NCBI RefSeq assembly: GCF_000383615.1
Contig: NZ_KB911599.1
Coordinates: forward strand, 1-48,399
Origin: Streptomyces canus 299MFChir4.1
GTDB lineage: Bacteria; Actinomycetota; Actinomycetes; Streptomycetales; Streptomycetaceae
Direction of reading: 5' to 3'
DNA length: 48,399 nt
The position numbers and the translations under genes were made by a program. The notes beneath the pieces were generated by a model, which had not been told where the DNA came from, did not search any database, and saw nothing but the letters and a program-made list of their open reading frames with translations. Shown here piece after piece: positions 8,763 through 16,023 of this stretch (the first letter of the stretch is position 1; each line of letters starts with the position of its first letter).

Positions 8763-8778
8763 TGACCCCATTAGGTCA
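8763..8778. promoter_or_regulatory. Palindromic operator between MFS and WYL regulator
   Basis: TGACCCCATTAGGTCA is a dyad of the form TGACC-N6-GGTCA. It lies in the 62-bp gap between two divergent genes and overlaps the region where both promoters must fall. It is a good candidate for the binding site of the adjacent WYL-domain regulator. Confidence 0.55.
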
Positions 8779-8812
8779 GATCGTGTCCTAGTTCTGCGGC
8801 ATTCTCGAACTC

Positions 8813-9784
8813 ATGACGACGGACACTCCGGCACGGCTCCTGACGCTCCTCTCCCTCCTCCAGACGCCCCGCGAATGGCCCGGCGGTGAGCTCGCCGACC
8901 GCCTCGGGGTCTCCCGCCGCACGGTGAGGCGGGACATCGACCGCCTCCGTGAACTGGGCTATCCCGTCGAGGCGTCCAAGGGCTCCGACGGCGGCTACCG
9001 GCTCGTCGCGGGCAAGGCGATGCCCCCGCTCGTCCTCGACGACGAGGAGGCGGTGGCCATCGCGGTCGGACTGCGGGCGGGGGCGGGGCACGCGGTGGAG
9101 GGGGTGGACGAGGCGTCCGTACGGGCGCTGGCGAAACTGGAACAGGTCCTGCCCTCCCGGCTGCGGCACCGGGTGTCCACCCTCCAGGCCGCTACGACTC
9201 CGCTGACCAGCGGGGACGGGGCGAGCATCCCGACCGAGACCCTGACGGTGATGGCGTCCACGGTGGCCGGCCACGAACGCCTCCGCTTCGGCTACCGCGC
9301 GAAGGACGGCGCCGAGTCCCGCCGGGTGGTGGAGCCGTACCGGCTGGTCTCCACCGGGCGCCGCTGGTACCTCGTCGCCTACGACCTCGACCGCGGCGAC
9401 TGGCGGACCTTCCGGGTCGACCGGGTGAACGACCCCTTCGCCACGGGGGCCCGGTTCGCTCCGCGGGAGCTGCCCACGGGGAGTGCGGCGGAGTACCTGC
9501 GGCAGTCGATGTACCGCCGCCAGGAGACGTACGAACTCGTCGTGACGTTCGAGGGCGAGGCGTCCGTGGTGGGGGCCCGGGTGCCGGCCTGGATGGGGGT
9601 ACCGGAGTCCCTGGGCGAGGGACGGTGCCGCTTGCGGGCGGCGGTGGCCGATTCCGTGGACTGGATGGCGGTGCGGCTGGCGATGACCGGGGTCGAGTTC
9701 CGGGTGGAGCAGCCGCCGGAACTGGTGGATGCGGTGCGGGAGTTGGGGGGCCGACTGGTTCGGGCGTCGGGGGAAGTCGCCTGA
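8813..9784 (+). CDS. YafY-type transcriptional regulator (HTH + WYL)
   Basis: This 323-residue protein has an N-terminal winged helix at residues 1-65 (LADRLGVSRRTVRRDIDRLRELGYPVEASKGSDGGYRL, a DeoR-like HTH_11). A WYL domain follows at about residues 140-230, seen as RRVVEPYRLVSTGRRWYLVAYD with the WYL triad itself, then the WCX extension at the C-terminus. WYL domains bind ligands or nucleic acid. The gene is divergent from an efflux pump and probably controls it and itself. The start ATG has no strong ribosome-binding site, so the transcript may be nearly leaderless. Confidence 0.88.
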   Translation: MTTDTPARLLTLLSLLQTPREWPGGELADRLGVSRRTVRRDIDRLRELGYPVEASKGSDGGYRLVAGKAMPPLVLDDEEAVAIAVGLRAGAGHAVEGVDEASVRALAKLEQVLPSRLRHRVSTLQAATTPLTSGDGASIPTETLTVMASTVAGHERLRFGYRAKDGAESRRVVEPYRLVSTGRRWYLVAYDLDRGDWRTFRVDRVNDPFATGARFAPRELPTGSAAEYLRQSMYRRQETYELVVTFEGEASVVGARVPAWMGVPESLGEGRCRLRAAVADSVDWMAVRLAMTGVEFRVEQPPELVDAVRELGGRLVRASGEVA

Positions 9785-9856
9785 GGGTGGCAGGGCGGCG
9801 GGCGCCGGGCTCGGGCCGAACCCGGCAAGCCACCCCATGTGACAGAATCTCCCCTC

Positions 9857-9906
9857 CGGTGGGTCACCCCGTGGTTCAGGTACGGGGTGACCCGCCGTTT
9901 CGCTTT
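9857..9906 (+). terminator. Terminator of the WYL regulator gene
   Basis: GGGTCACCCCGT (9861-9872) pairs perfectly with ACGGGGTGACCC (9882-9893) over a nine-base loop. T-rich sequence (GTTTCGCTTTT) follows. It ends the plus-strand gene that stops at 9784. Confidence 0.8.
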
Positions 9907-9921
9907 TCCGGGGCGCGAAAA

Positions 9922-10164
9922 CGAGCCGGACCCCGGCGCCCGGGGGGAGGGGCGCCGAAGTCCGGCTCGGGGAGAGTCCCGGCGCCGGGGGGGGATAGCG
10001 TCGGGACTTGGTTCAGGAGGGTCCGAAGGGTCTGAAGTCCAGGCCTCCGGGGCCCGAACACCTGGACCCTGAAGTCTTGTGCCCAGGGTCCAGCCGGTTA
10101 AGCGGCGTAGTACAGCCATGTTTACGCGGTCTTTCGCCACCCGGCGTACGCGGGCACACCCCGC
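9922..10164 (-). terminator. Hairpin cluster downstream of hrdD
   Basis: The convergent gap between the WYL gene and hrdD holds two more hairpins. CGAGCCGGAC (9922-9931) pairs with GTCCGGCTCG (9960-9969), with a nested CGGCGCC/GGCGCCG stem. GTCCAGG (10037-10043) pairs with CCTGGAC (10061-10067). Either may end hrdD transcription. I see no gene in 9785-10164. Confidence 0.5.
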
Positions 10165-11163
10165 CTACGCCGCCGCGTCGAACCCGGTGGACCGCGCCAG
10201 CTTCTTCAGCTCCAGCAGGGCGTGCTTCTCGATCTGCCGGATCCGCTCGCGGGTGAGTCCGTGCTCCTTGCCGACCTCGGTCAGCGTGCGCTCGCGCCCG
10301 TCCTCGATGCCGTACCGCATCTTGATGATGGACGCGGTGCGCTGGTCGAGGCGGCCGATGAGGTCGTCCAGTTCCTCGCTGCGCAGCAGCGTCAGCACCG
10401 ACTGCTCCGGCGAGACCGCCGACGTGTCCTCCAGGAGGTCGCCGAACTGGGTGTCGCCGTCGTCGTCCACCGACATGTTCAGCGAGACCGGGTCACGGGC
10501 CCAGTCCAGGACGTCCGTCACGCGCGCCGGGTTGGAGCCGAGCTCGGCGGCGATCTCCGCGGGCTCCGGGTCGCGGCCGTGCTCGCGGTTGAACTCGCGC
10601 TGCACACGGCGGATACGGCCCAGCTCCTCCACCAGGTGGACGGGCAGCCGGATGGTGCGGGACTGGTCGGCGATGGAGCGGGTGATGGCCTGACGGATCC
10701 ACCAGGTCGCGTACGTCGAGAACTTGAAGCCCTTGCGGTAGTCGAACTTCTCGACCGCGCGCACCAGACCGGCGTTGCCCTCCTGGATCAGGTCGAGCAG
10801 GGGCAGTCCGCTGCGGGGGTAGCGGCGGGCCACGGCGACGACCAGGCGCAGGTTGGAGCGGATGAACACGTCCTTGGCGCGCTCGCTCTCCTCCACCAAC
10901 GCCTCCAGCTCTTCGCGGGTGGCGTCCGCCTTGGCTTCCTCGAACCCGTCGAGGACCTGTCGGGCGAACACACCCGCCTCGATGATCTGGGACAGCTCGA
11001 CTTCCTTGGCGGCGTCGAGCAGCGGCGTACGCGCGATCTCGTCGAGGTACATGCCGACCAGGTCGCGGTCGGCGATCTCGCCGCCATGGACGCGAACACT
11101 GCGTGCCGCGTCGGTAGACCCGCCGGTGGCGGACTTACGACGGGCGACGGCACGGGTTGCCAT
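10165..11163 (-). CDS. hrdD: RNA polymerase sigma factor HrdD (group 2 sigma-70)
   Basis: This 332-residue protein has regions 1.2 to 4 of a sigma-70 factor but lacks the long N-terminal region 1.1 of the essential HrdB. Region 2 contains NLRLVVAVARRYPRSGLPLLDLIQEGNAGLVRAVEKFDYRKGFKFSTYATWWIRQAI in near-invariant form. Region 4 ends with LTRERIRQIEKHALLELKKLA. The N-terminus MATRAVARRKSA and the length fit HrdD rather than HrdA or HrdC as I remember them. HrdD is a non-essential alternative to HrdB. A sigma-R-type promoter lies about 140 bases upstream (11301-11327), so expression should rise under thiol-oxidative stress. The start ATG is preceded by AAGGGAG. Confidence 0.93.
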   Translation of the reverse strand: MATRAVARRKSATGGSTDAARSVRVHGGEIADRDLVGMYLDEIARTPLLDAAKEVELSQIIEAGVFARQVLDGFEEAKADATREELEALVEESERAKDVFIRSNLRLVVAVARRYPRSGLPLLDLIQEGNAGLVRAVEKFDYRKGFKFSTYATWWIRQAITRSIADQSRTIRLPVHLVEELGRIRRVQREFNREHGRDPEPAEIAAELGSNPARVTDVLDWARDPVSLNMSVDDDGDTQFGDLLEDTSAVSPEQSVLTLLRSEELDDLIGRLDQRTASIIKMRYGIEDGRERTLTEVGKEHGLTRERIRQIEKHALLELKKLARSTGFDAAA

Positions 11164-11177
11164 GCGTGCTCCCTTGC

Positions 11178-11217
11178 GAGTGGGGGTCCCCCCAGGCCTT
11201 TAGGGCTCTGGGGGAGG
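11178..11217. repeat. Inverted repeat in the hrdD leader
   Basis: GTCCCCCCAGGCC and the nearly complementary GCTCTGGGGGAGG form a stable hairpin in the untranslated leader just upstream of the hrdD start. This type of short GGGGGTCCCCCC...CTGGGGGAGG palindrome is, from memory, dispersed in Streptomyces intergenic regions. An effect on hrdD translation is possible but unproven. Confidence 0.5.
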
Positions 11218-11300
11218 GTCAGCGGGTGGTCCTACGGACGCTGGGTCCCGGCTCCGGTTGCTTCCGGACTCTCCTCGGGTGCCCTGCATCCGATGGAAAC

Positions 11301-11327
11301 AACGACTGGAAACCGGACAGAATTCCC
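11301..11327 (-). promoter_or_regulatory. Sigma-R-type promoter of hrdD
   Basis: On the minus strand GGGAAT (-35) is followed after exactly 18 bases by GTT (-10). This equals the sigma-R consensus GGGAAT-N18-GTT for thiol-stress genes. It points towards hrdD, leaving a leader of roughly 130 bases. hrdD is a known sigma-R target in S. coelicolor, which supports the call. Confidence 0.75.
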
Positions 11328-11387
11328 AAGCCGTGCCGCTATTTTTCTGATCTTGCAGTATCCTGCCCGGCCACATGAGGAGGCGCG

Positions 11388-11918
11388 ATGCCGTCGGAAC
11401 GTACAGAGGTGCAGGTCAGGCCGGGAGTCGAGAGCGACCTCGGGGCTCTCACCGACCTCTACAACCACTACGTTCGTGAGACGCCGATCACATTCGATAC
11501 CGCTGCCTTCACCCCGGAGGAGCGCCGCCCCTGGCTGCTCTCCCACCCTGAAGACGGGCCGTACCGTCTGATGGTTGCCACCGACACGGAGTCGACAGGA
11601 ACCTCACAGCGGATCCTCGGGTACGCCACATCCAGCCCCTTTCGCGCGAAGCCCGCGTACGCGACCTCCGTGGAGGTCACCGTCTACCTCGCTCCGGACG
11701 CGGGCGGCCGGGGCGTCGGCACCCTCCTCTACAAGGCCCTCTTCGAGGCCCTGGCCGGCGAGGACGTGCACCGCGCCTACGCGGGCATCGCCCAGCCCAA
11801 CGAAGCGTCCACGCGGCTGCATGAACGCTTCGGGTTCCGCTACGTCGGCACCTACCGGGAGGTGGGCCGGAAGTTCGGCCGCTACTGGGACGTGGCCTGG
11901 TACGAGAAGGACCTCTAG
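11388..11918 (+). CDS. GNAT acetyltransferase, phosphinothricin-acetyltransferase-like
   Basis: This 176-residue GNAT enzyme resembles the Pat/Bar family, which acetylates the amino group of phosphinothricin and related amino acids. The N-terminus has the family pattern VRPGVESDLGALTDLYNHYVRETPITFDTAAFTPEER. The acetyl-CoA pyrophosphate loop is GGRGVGTLLY. The C-terminus has ASTRLHERFGFRYVGTYREVGRKFGRYWDVAWYEKDL, typical of this branch. The start ATG is preceded by GAGGAGG. It is divergent from hrdD. Such genes are common in Streptomyces without any phosphinothricin cluster, so the true substrate may be another amino acid such as methionine sulfone or sulfoximine. Confidence 0.88.
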   Translation: MPSERTEVQVRPGVESDLGALTDLYNHYVRETPITFDTAAFTPEERRPWLLSHPEDGPYRLMVATDTESTGTSQRILGYATSSPFRAKPAYATSVEVTVYLAPDAGGRGVGTLLYKALFEALAGEDVHRAYAGIAQPNEASTRLHERFGFRYVGTYREVGRKFGRYWDVAWYEKDL

Positions 11919-11934
11919 GCCCCGCGCGAGGACC

Positions 11935-12726
11935 TCAGCCGAACTGCACCGACCGCTTGGCCATCCCCATCCAGAACCCGTCGATCACGGACTTCTGCGT
12001 GTCCAGCTCGCCGCTCACGTCCGCCGCGCCCATGGTGACGAAGAGGGGCGCGAAGTGCTCGGTGCGCGGATGGGCGTAGCGCCCGGCCGGGGCCTTGTCG
12101 AGGAAGTCCAGCAGGGAGTCCACGTCCCGCGCCTCAAGGGCCCGCCGGCCCCAGTCGTCGAACTCCGAGGACCAGGTGGGCACTCCGGGGCCGGTGTGGC
12201 GCAGGGCCGCGAGGTTGTGGGTGAAGAAGCCGGAGCCGACGATCAGGACGCCCTCGTCGCGCAGCGGAGCGAGCTTGCGGCCGATCTCCATGAGCCTGAC
12301 CGGGTCGAGGGTCGGCATGGAGACCTGGAGGACGGGGATGTCGGCCTCGGGGAACATCTCGACGAGGGGGACGTATGCGCCGTGGTCCAGTCCGCGGTCC
12401 GGGACGTCCTGCACGGGGACGCCGGGGGCGCGCAGCAACTTGCGGACGGAGTCGGCGAGTTCGGGGGCGCCGGGGGCGCCGTACGTCACCTTGTAGTAGT
12501 GCTCGGGGAAGCCCCAGAAGTCGTAGACGAGCGGGACGGGCCGCACCGCGCCGAGGGCGAGGGGGGCCTCCTCCCAGTGGGCGGAGACCATGAGGATCGC
12601 CTTGGGGCGGGGCAGGTCCGCGGACCAGGCGGCGAGCTCGCCGGGCCAGATCGGGTCGTCGGCGAGCGGCGGCGCGCCGTGACTCAGATAGAGGGCGGGC
12701 ATGCGCTCCAGCGTGTCGGCGGACAT
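11935..12726 (-). CDS. 4,5-DOPA-extradiol-type dioxygenase, LigB family
   Basis: This 263-residue non-heme iron protein belongs to the class III extradiol dioxygenase family (DODA/YgiD). Candidate metal ligands are His in YLSHGAPP near residue 16, His in VSAHWEE near residue 49, His in GLDHGAYVPL and His in GFFTHNLAAL. The family cleaves catechol rings; plant and bacterial members open L-DOPA, but the natural substrate here is unknown. It is divergent from a MarR regulator, with two similar AT-rich boxes in the gap. Catechol-type compounds as inducers would fit that layout. The ATG at 12726 is preceded by GGAGGAGTCC-type sequence. Confidence 0.87.
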   Translation of the reverse strand: MSADTLERMPALYLSHGAPPLADDPIWPGELAAWSADLPRPKAILMVSAHWEEAPLALGAVRPVPLVYDFWGFPEHYYKVTYGAPGAPELADSVRKLLRAPGVPVQDVPDRGLDHGAYVPLVEMFPEADIPVLQVSMPTLDPVRLMEIGRKLAPLRDEGVLIVGSGFFTHNLAALRHTGPGVPTWSSEFDDWGRRALEARDVDSLLDFLDKAPAGRYAHPRTEHFAPLFVTMGAADVSGELDTQKSVIDGFWMGMAKRSVQFG

Positions 12727-12764
12727 GGCGGGGACTCCTCCGGTACTTCCGATGCAGTGGATGT

Positions 12765-12819
12765 TTCAAATTTAAAGCTTCTATGACATGACTGTACGCC
12801 TCATTTGTTTAAGCTTCAA
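12765..12819. promoter_or_regulatory. Two similar AT-rich boxes, candidate MarR operators
   Basis: TTCAAATTTAAA at 12765-12776 and, on the other strand, TTGAAGCTTAAA at 12808-12819 share the pattern TTnAAnnTTAAA. They flank the gap between the dioxygenase and the MarR gene. A/T-rich TTnAA-type dyads are typical of MarR-family sites. The second overlaps the alternative upstream start of the MarR gene. Confidence 0.55.
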
Positions 12820-12844
12820 GGAGAGAGCTCGTAGAGTGGGATAC

Positions 12845-13354
12845 ATGAACACGGCATCCGTCCCCGACGAGGAGCCCCAGTGGCTCGACGACGAAGAGCA
12901 GCGCATCTGGCGCTCGTACGTGCACGCCACGACCCTGCTCGAGGATCACCTCGACCGCCAGCTCCAGCGGGACGCCGGCATGCCGCACATCTACTACGGA
13001 CTGCTCGTGGGCCTCGCCGAGGCCCCGGACCGGCGGCTGCGGATGACCGAGCTGGCCATGAAGGCGAAGATCACCCGGTCCCGGCTCTCGCACGCGATCG
13101 CCCGCCTGGAGCGCAACGGCTGGGTGCGCCGGGAGGACTGCCCGGACGACAAGCGCGGCCAGTTCGCGGTGCTCACGGACCCGGGCCTGGAGATGCTGCG
13201 GGGCGCCGCGCCGGGCCATGTGCGGGCCGTGCGCAACGCCGTCTTCGACCGGCTCACCCCGGAACAGCAGAAGTCCCTCGGCGAGATCATGGAGATCGTC
13301 GCCGAGGGACTTCAGCCGGACGAGGCGGGCGCGGATCTGCCCTGGCTCCGCTGA
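12845..13354 (+). CDS. MarR-family transcriptional regulator
   Basis: This 169-residue protein has the MarR winged-helix layout: an N-terminal dimer helix (WLDDEEQRIWRSYVHATTLLEDHLDRQLQRDAGM), then MTELAMKAKITRSRLSHAIARLERNGWVRRE as recognition helix, and the wing DCPDDKRGQFAVLTDPGLEML with the family D-x-R pattern. The ATG at 12845 is chosen over an in-frame ATG at 12788, because the candidate operators lie between the two. It is divergent from the dioxygenase gene and probably represses it until a phenolic ligand binds. Confidence 0.9.
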   Translation: MNTASVPDEEPQWLDDEEQRIWRSYVHATTLLEDHLDRQLQRDAGMPHIYYGLLVGLAEAPDRRLRMTELAMKAKITRSRLSHAIARLERNGWVRREDCPDDKRGQFAVLTDPGLEMLRGAAPGHVRAVRNAVFDRLTPEQQKSLGEIMEIVAEGLQPDEAGADLPWLR

Positions 13355-13390
13355 GCCGCTCACTCAGGGAGACCAGGGCAGTTCCTGGGG

Positions 13391-13432
13391 TCGTACGTAC
13401 GGGGCGTCCCCATCCCCGTACGTACGAGGTTT
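13391..13432. terminator. Bidirectional terminator between MarR and MFS genes
   Basis: TCGTACGTACGGGG (13391-13404) pairs perfectly with CCCCGTACGTACGA (13414-13427), with a nine-base loop and GGTTTTC after it. It separates two convergent genes. Confidence 0.85.
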
Positions 13433-13460
13433 TCGAAGGGGTACCGCGGGGCGGTCGCCG

Positions 13461-15002
13461 TCAGTGGGCGACGACCGGCACCGCCAGTTCCTCCTCGGCA
13501 CCCTCTCCGGACCCGGCCACCGGGGCGGTGTCCGTGCGGCCGGCGTTGACGAGGGTCACGACGATGACCGCGGCGAGCACCAGCATGCCGACGGCGAACC
13601 AGATCGCGTTGGTGTAGCCGTGCACCTGGCCCTCCAGCGCCACCAGCTGCTGCTGGGACTTGGAGGTCGCGGACCCGATGTGGTCCTTGATGTACGCGGT
13701 CGTCGCCGAGGCGGCGATCGTGTTCAGCAGGGCCGTACCGATCGCGCCGCCGACCTGCTGCGAGGTGTTGACCATCGCGGAGGCGACACCGGCGTCCCGG
13801 GGCTCGACGCCCAGGGTGGCCAGGGACATGGCCGGCATGAACGCCGTACCCATGCCGAGGCCGAGCAGCAGCATGGCCGGCAGGATCGTCGAGGCGTACG
13901 ACGACCCGATCTCCAGCTGGGTCATGAGGAGCATGCCGACCGCGGCGACCAGGAAGCCGGGGCCCATCAGCAGCCGCGCCGGGACGCGGGTCATCAGGCG
14001 GGCGCCGATCTGGGTCGAGCCGACCATCATGCCGACGATCATCGGCATGAAGGCGAAGCCGGTCTTGATCGGCGTGAAGCCCTTCACGATCTGCAGGTAG
14101 TAGGTCAGGAACAGGAAGGTGCCGAACATCGCGATGATCGCGATGCCGAGCGAGAGGTAGATCCCGCCGCGGTTGCGGTCGGTGATCACGCGCAGCGGCA
14201 GCAGCGGGGCCTTGGTCCTGGCCTCGGTGACGACGAAGGCGATCAGCAGGACGGCCGACGCGACGAACATGCCGACGGTCACGGAGTCGCCCCAGCCGTC
14301 GGACTCGGCGCGGGTGAAGCCGTAGACGAGCGCGACCAGGCCCAGGGTGGACAGCAGCACGCCGGGGATGTCGAGCGGGTTGCGGTTGCGGCCGCCCTCG
14401 GGCTCACGGATGACGAAGTACGCGCCGAGCGCGGCGACGATCGCGAACGGGATGTTCACGAAGAAGGTCCAGCGCCAGTCCAGGTACTCGGTCAGCACAC
14501 CGCCGAGGATGAAGCCCACGGCGCCGCCGCCACCGGCGATCGCGCCGTAGATGCCGAAGGCCTTGGCGCGCTCCTTGGCGTCCGTGAACATCACGGCGAG
14601 CAGGGAGAGCGCGGCGGGCGCGAGCAGTGCGCCGAAGACGCCCTGCAGGGCACGGGCGCCGAACATCATGCCGCCGGAGGTCGCGGCACCGCCGAGCGCG
14701 GAGGCCGCGGCGAAGCCGATCAGGCCGACGACGAAGGCGCGCTTGCGGCCCCACAGGTCGGCTATGCGGCCGCCGAAGAGCAGGAGTCCGCCGAAGGCGA
14801 GGGCGTAGGCCGTGACGACCCACTGGCGGTTGCCGTCGGTGATGCCCAGGTCGGCCTGGGCGGAGGGCAGGGCGATGTTCACGATGGTCGCGTCCAGCAC
14901 GACCATCAGCTGGGCGAGCGCGATGAAGACGAGCGCTTTCCAGCGGTTGGCGTCACCGGACACGGCTGGTGCGCCGGAAGCCTTTGCGGCTGTTGCAGAC
15001 AT
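13461..15002 (-). CDS. MFS efflux transporter, DHA2 (14-TM) type
   Basis: This roughly 513-residue exporter belongs to the EmrB/QacA branch. The first helix has LAQLMVVLDATIVNIALPSAQADL, the DHA2 signature with the conserved Asp. Motif A is GGRIADLWGRKRAF. The antiporter helix reads YGAIAGGGGAVGFILGGVLTEY. About 14 membrane segments are visible. It lies downstream of, and in the same direction as, a TetR regulator whose operators lie further upstream. I prefer ATG 15002; GTG 15014 in frame is an alternative. The substrate cannot be told from sequence. It is only distantly similar to the MFS at 7224, so the two are not recent duplicates. Confidence 0.88.
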   Translation of the reverse strand: MSATAAKASGAPAVSGDANRWKALVFIALAQLMVVLDATIVNIALPSAQADLGITDGNRQWVVTAYALAFGGLLLFGGRIADLWGRKRAFVVGLIGFAAASALGGAATSGGMMFGARALQGVFGALLAPAALSLLAVMFTDAKERAKAFGIYGAIAGGGGAVGFILGGVLTEYLDWRWTFFVNIPFAIVAALGAYFVIREPEGGRNRNPLDIPGVLLSTLGLVALVYGFTRAESDGWGDSVTVGMFVASAVLLIAFVVTEARTKAPLLPLRVITDRNRGGIYLSLGIAIIAMFGTFLFLTYYLQIVKGFTPIKTGFAFMPMIVGMMVGSTQIGARLMTRVPARLLMGPGFLVAAVGMLLMTQLEIGSSYASTILPAMLLLGLGMGTAFMPAMSLATLGVEPRDAGVASAMVNTSQQVGGAIGTALLNTIAASATTAYIKDHIGSATSKSQQQLVALEGQVHGYTNAIWFAVGMLVLAAVIVVTLVNAGRTDTAPVAGSGEGAEEELAVPVVAH

Positions 15003-15136
15003 GGGGGTACCCACTTCGGGACTTCGGAACGGAAAAAAATAGTGAAAGGGGACGGTCCGTCGTCGGTGACGGCCGGTCGAAAGTCGTTGTGGAGACTGTG
15101 CTCGCGCGCTGAACTAATCGGTTCTCGTCGGTCGGA

Positions 15137-15775
15137 TCAGGTCTGGCGGAGGTCCTCCAAGGTCAGGGCCGCACCCGGCAGTGCGGAGCGGGCCGGGGCC
15201 CGCAGTCCGTCCAGGAACAGCTGAAGGGTGCGGTGCACGAACCCGTCGAAGGTGAGGCAGCCGGTGCCGGCCGGGGGCCGGGACAGCTGGGCCACGGCGA
15301 CCATCAGGTCACCGACGCTCACGTCCGCGCGGAGCTGACCGGCCGCCCTGGCCCGGTCCATGAGCTGCTCGACGAGCTGCTCGATGCGTTCGCGTGCGGC
15401 CACCAGGTCGGGGTGGTACTGGTCGAAGGTGTCCTGGATCATCGGGCACAGTGCCGTGATCCGCTCGTCGGCGGAGGCGTGCACGAAGCACTCCAGGGCG
15501 CCGAAGGCATCCCCGGTCTGCGCGAGCGCCAGCTCGGCCGCCTCGGACGTCCGGTCCATGACGGAGCAGACGACCTCGCGGACGAGCGCGTCGCGGTCGG
15601 GGAAGTTGCGGTACACCGTGGCGTTGCCGACGCCGGCCCGGCGGGCGATCTCGTCGAGCGGCACATCGGGGCCGAACTCGGTGAACATCTCGCTGGCGGC
15701 GGTGACGATCCGCTCGCGGTTGCGCAGGGCGTCGGCGCGGGGCGCCTTGCGCTGCACGGAGAGAGCGGTCTGCAC
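15137..15775 (-). CDS. TetR-family repressor
   Basis: This 212-residue regulator has a TetR N-terminal domain at residues 15-65 (NRERIVTAASEMFTEFGPDVPLDEIARRAGVGNATVYRNFPDRDALVREVV), followed by a helical ligand-binding domain. GTG 15775 is preceded by GAGGAG. Two near-identical palindromes of the form CGGGGANNCGNTCCCCG lie 28-85 bases upstream, which is the expected position for autoregulation. It is followed by a multidrug-type MFS gene after 134 bases, so it probably controls that pump. The secreted protease gene is divergent and could also respond to the same operators. Confidence 0.9.
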   Translation of the reverse strand: MQTALSVQRKAPRADALRNRERIVTAASEMFTEFGPDVPLDEIARRAGVGNATVYRNFPDRDALVREVVCSVMDRTSEAAELALAQTGDAFGALECFVHASADERITALCPMIQDTFDQYHPDLVAARERIEQLVEQLMDRARAAGQLRADVSVGDLMVAVAQLSRPPAGTGCLTFDGFVHRTLQLFLDGLRAPARSALPGAALTLEDLRQT

Positions 15776-15802
15776 GGTGGACTCCTCGGTTGGCGGGTGA
15801 TC

Positions 15803-15859
15803 CGGGGATTCGTTCCCCGTTTCGCTCGGACACTGGTCTAAACGGGGAGACGCTCCCCG
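15803..15859. promoter_or_regulatory. Two matching TetR-type operators
   Basis: Site A at 15803-15819 (CGGGGATTCGTTCCCCG) and site B at 15843-15859 (CGGGGAGACGCTCCCCG) share the pattern CGGGGANNCGNTCCCCG. Their centres are 40 bp apart, close to four DNA turns. They lie immediately upstream of the TetR gene. Confidence 0.75.
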
Positions 15860-16023
15860 GTTATTTCGGGTTGAGGGGAAATTTATGTTGTGACCTGAGT
15901 CACAAGTCCGCGATACCCACGTTCGGTCTCCCCCAGCGCGCGTGCACCCCTCCCCCGGCCACAGGGTGATCGAAGAGGTGCAGCCTTCCGACCAGCGGCT
16001 GCCGCGCTCCGAAGGGTGCTCGC

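Noticed and set aside
11388..11918. Evidence for a phosphinothricin cluster
   Set aside because: The acetyltransferase stands alone between hrdD and a dioxygenase; similar single genes are common in Streptomyces.
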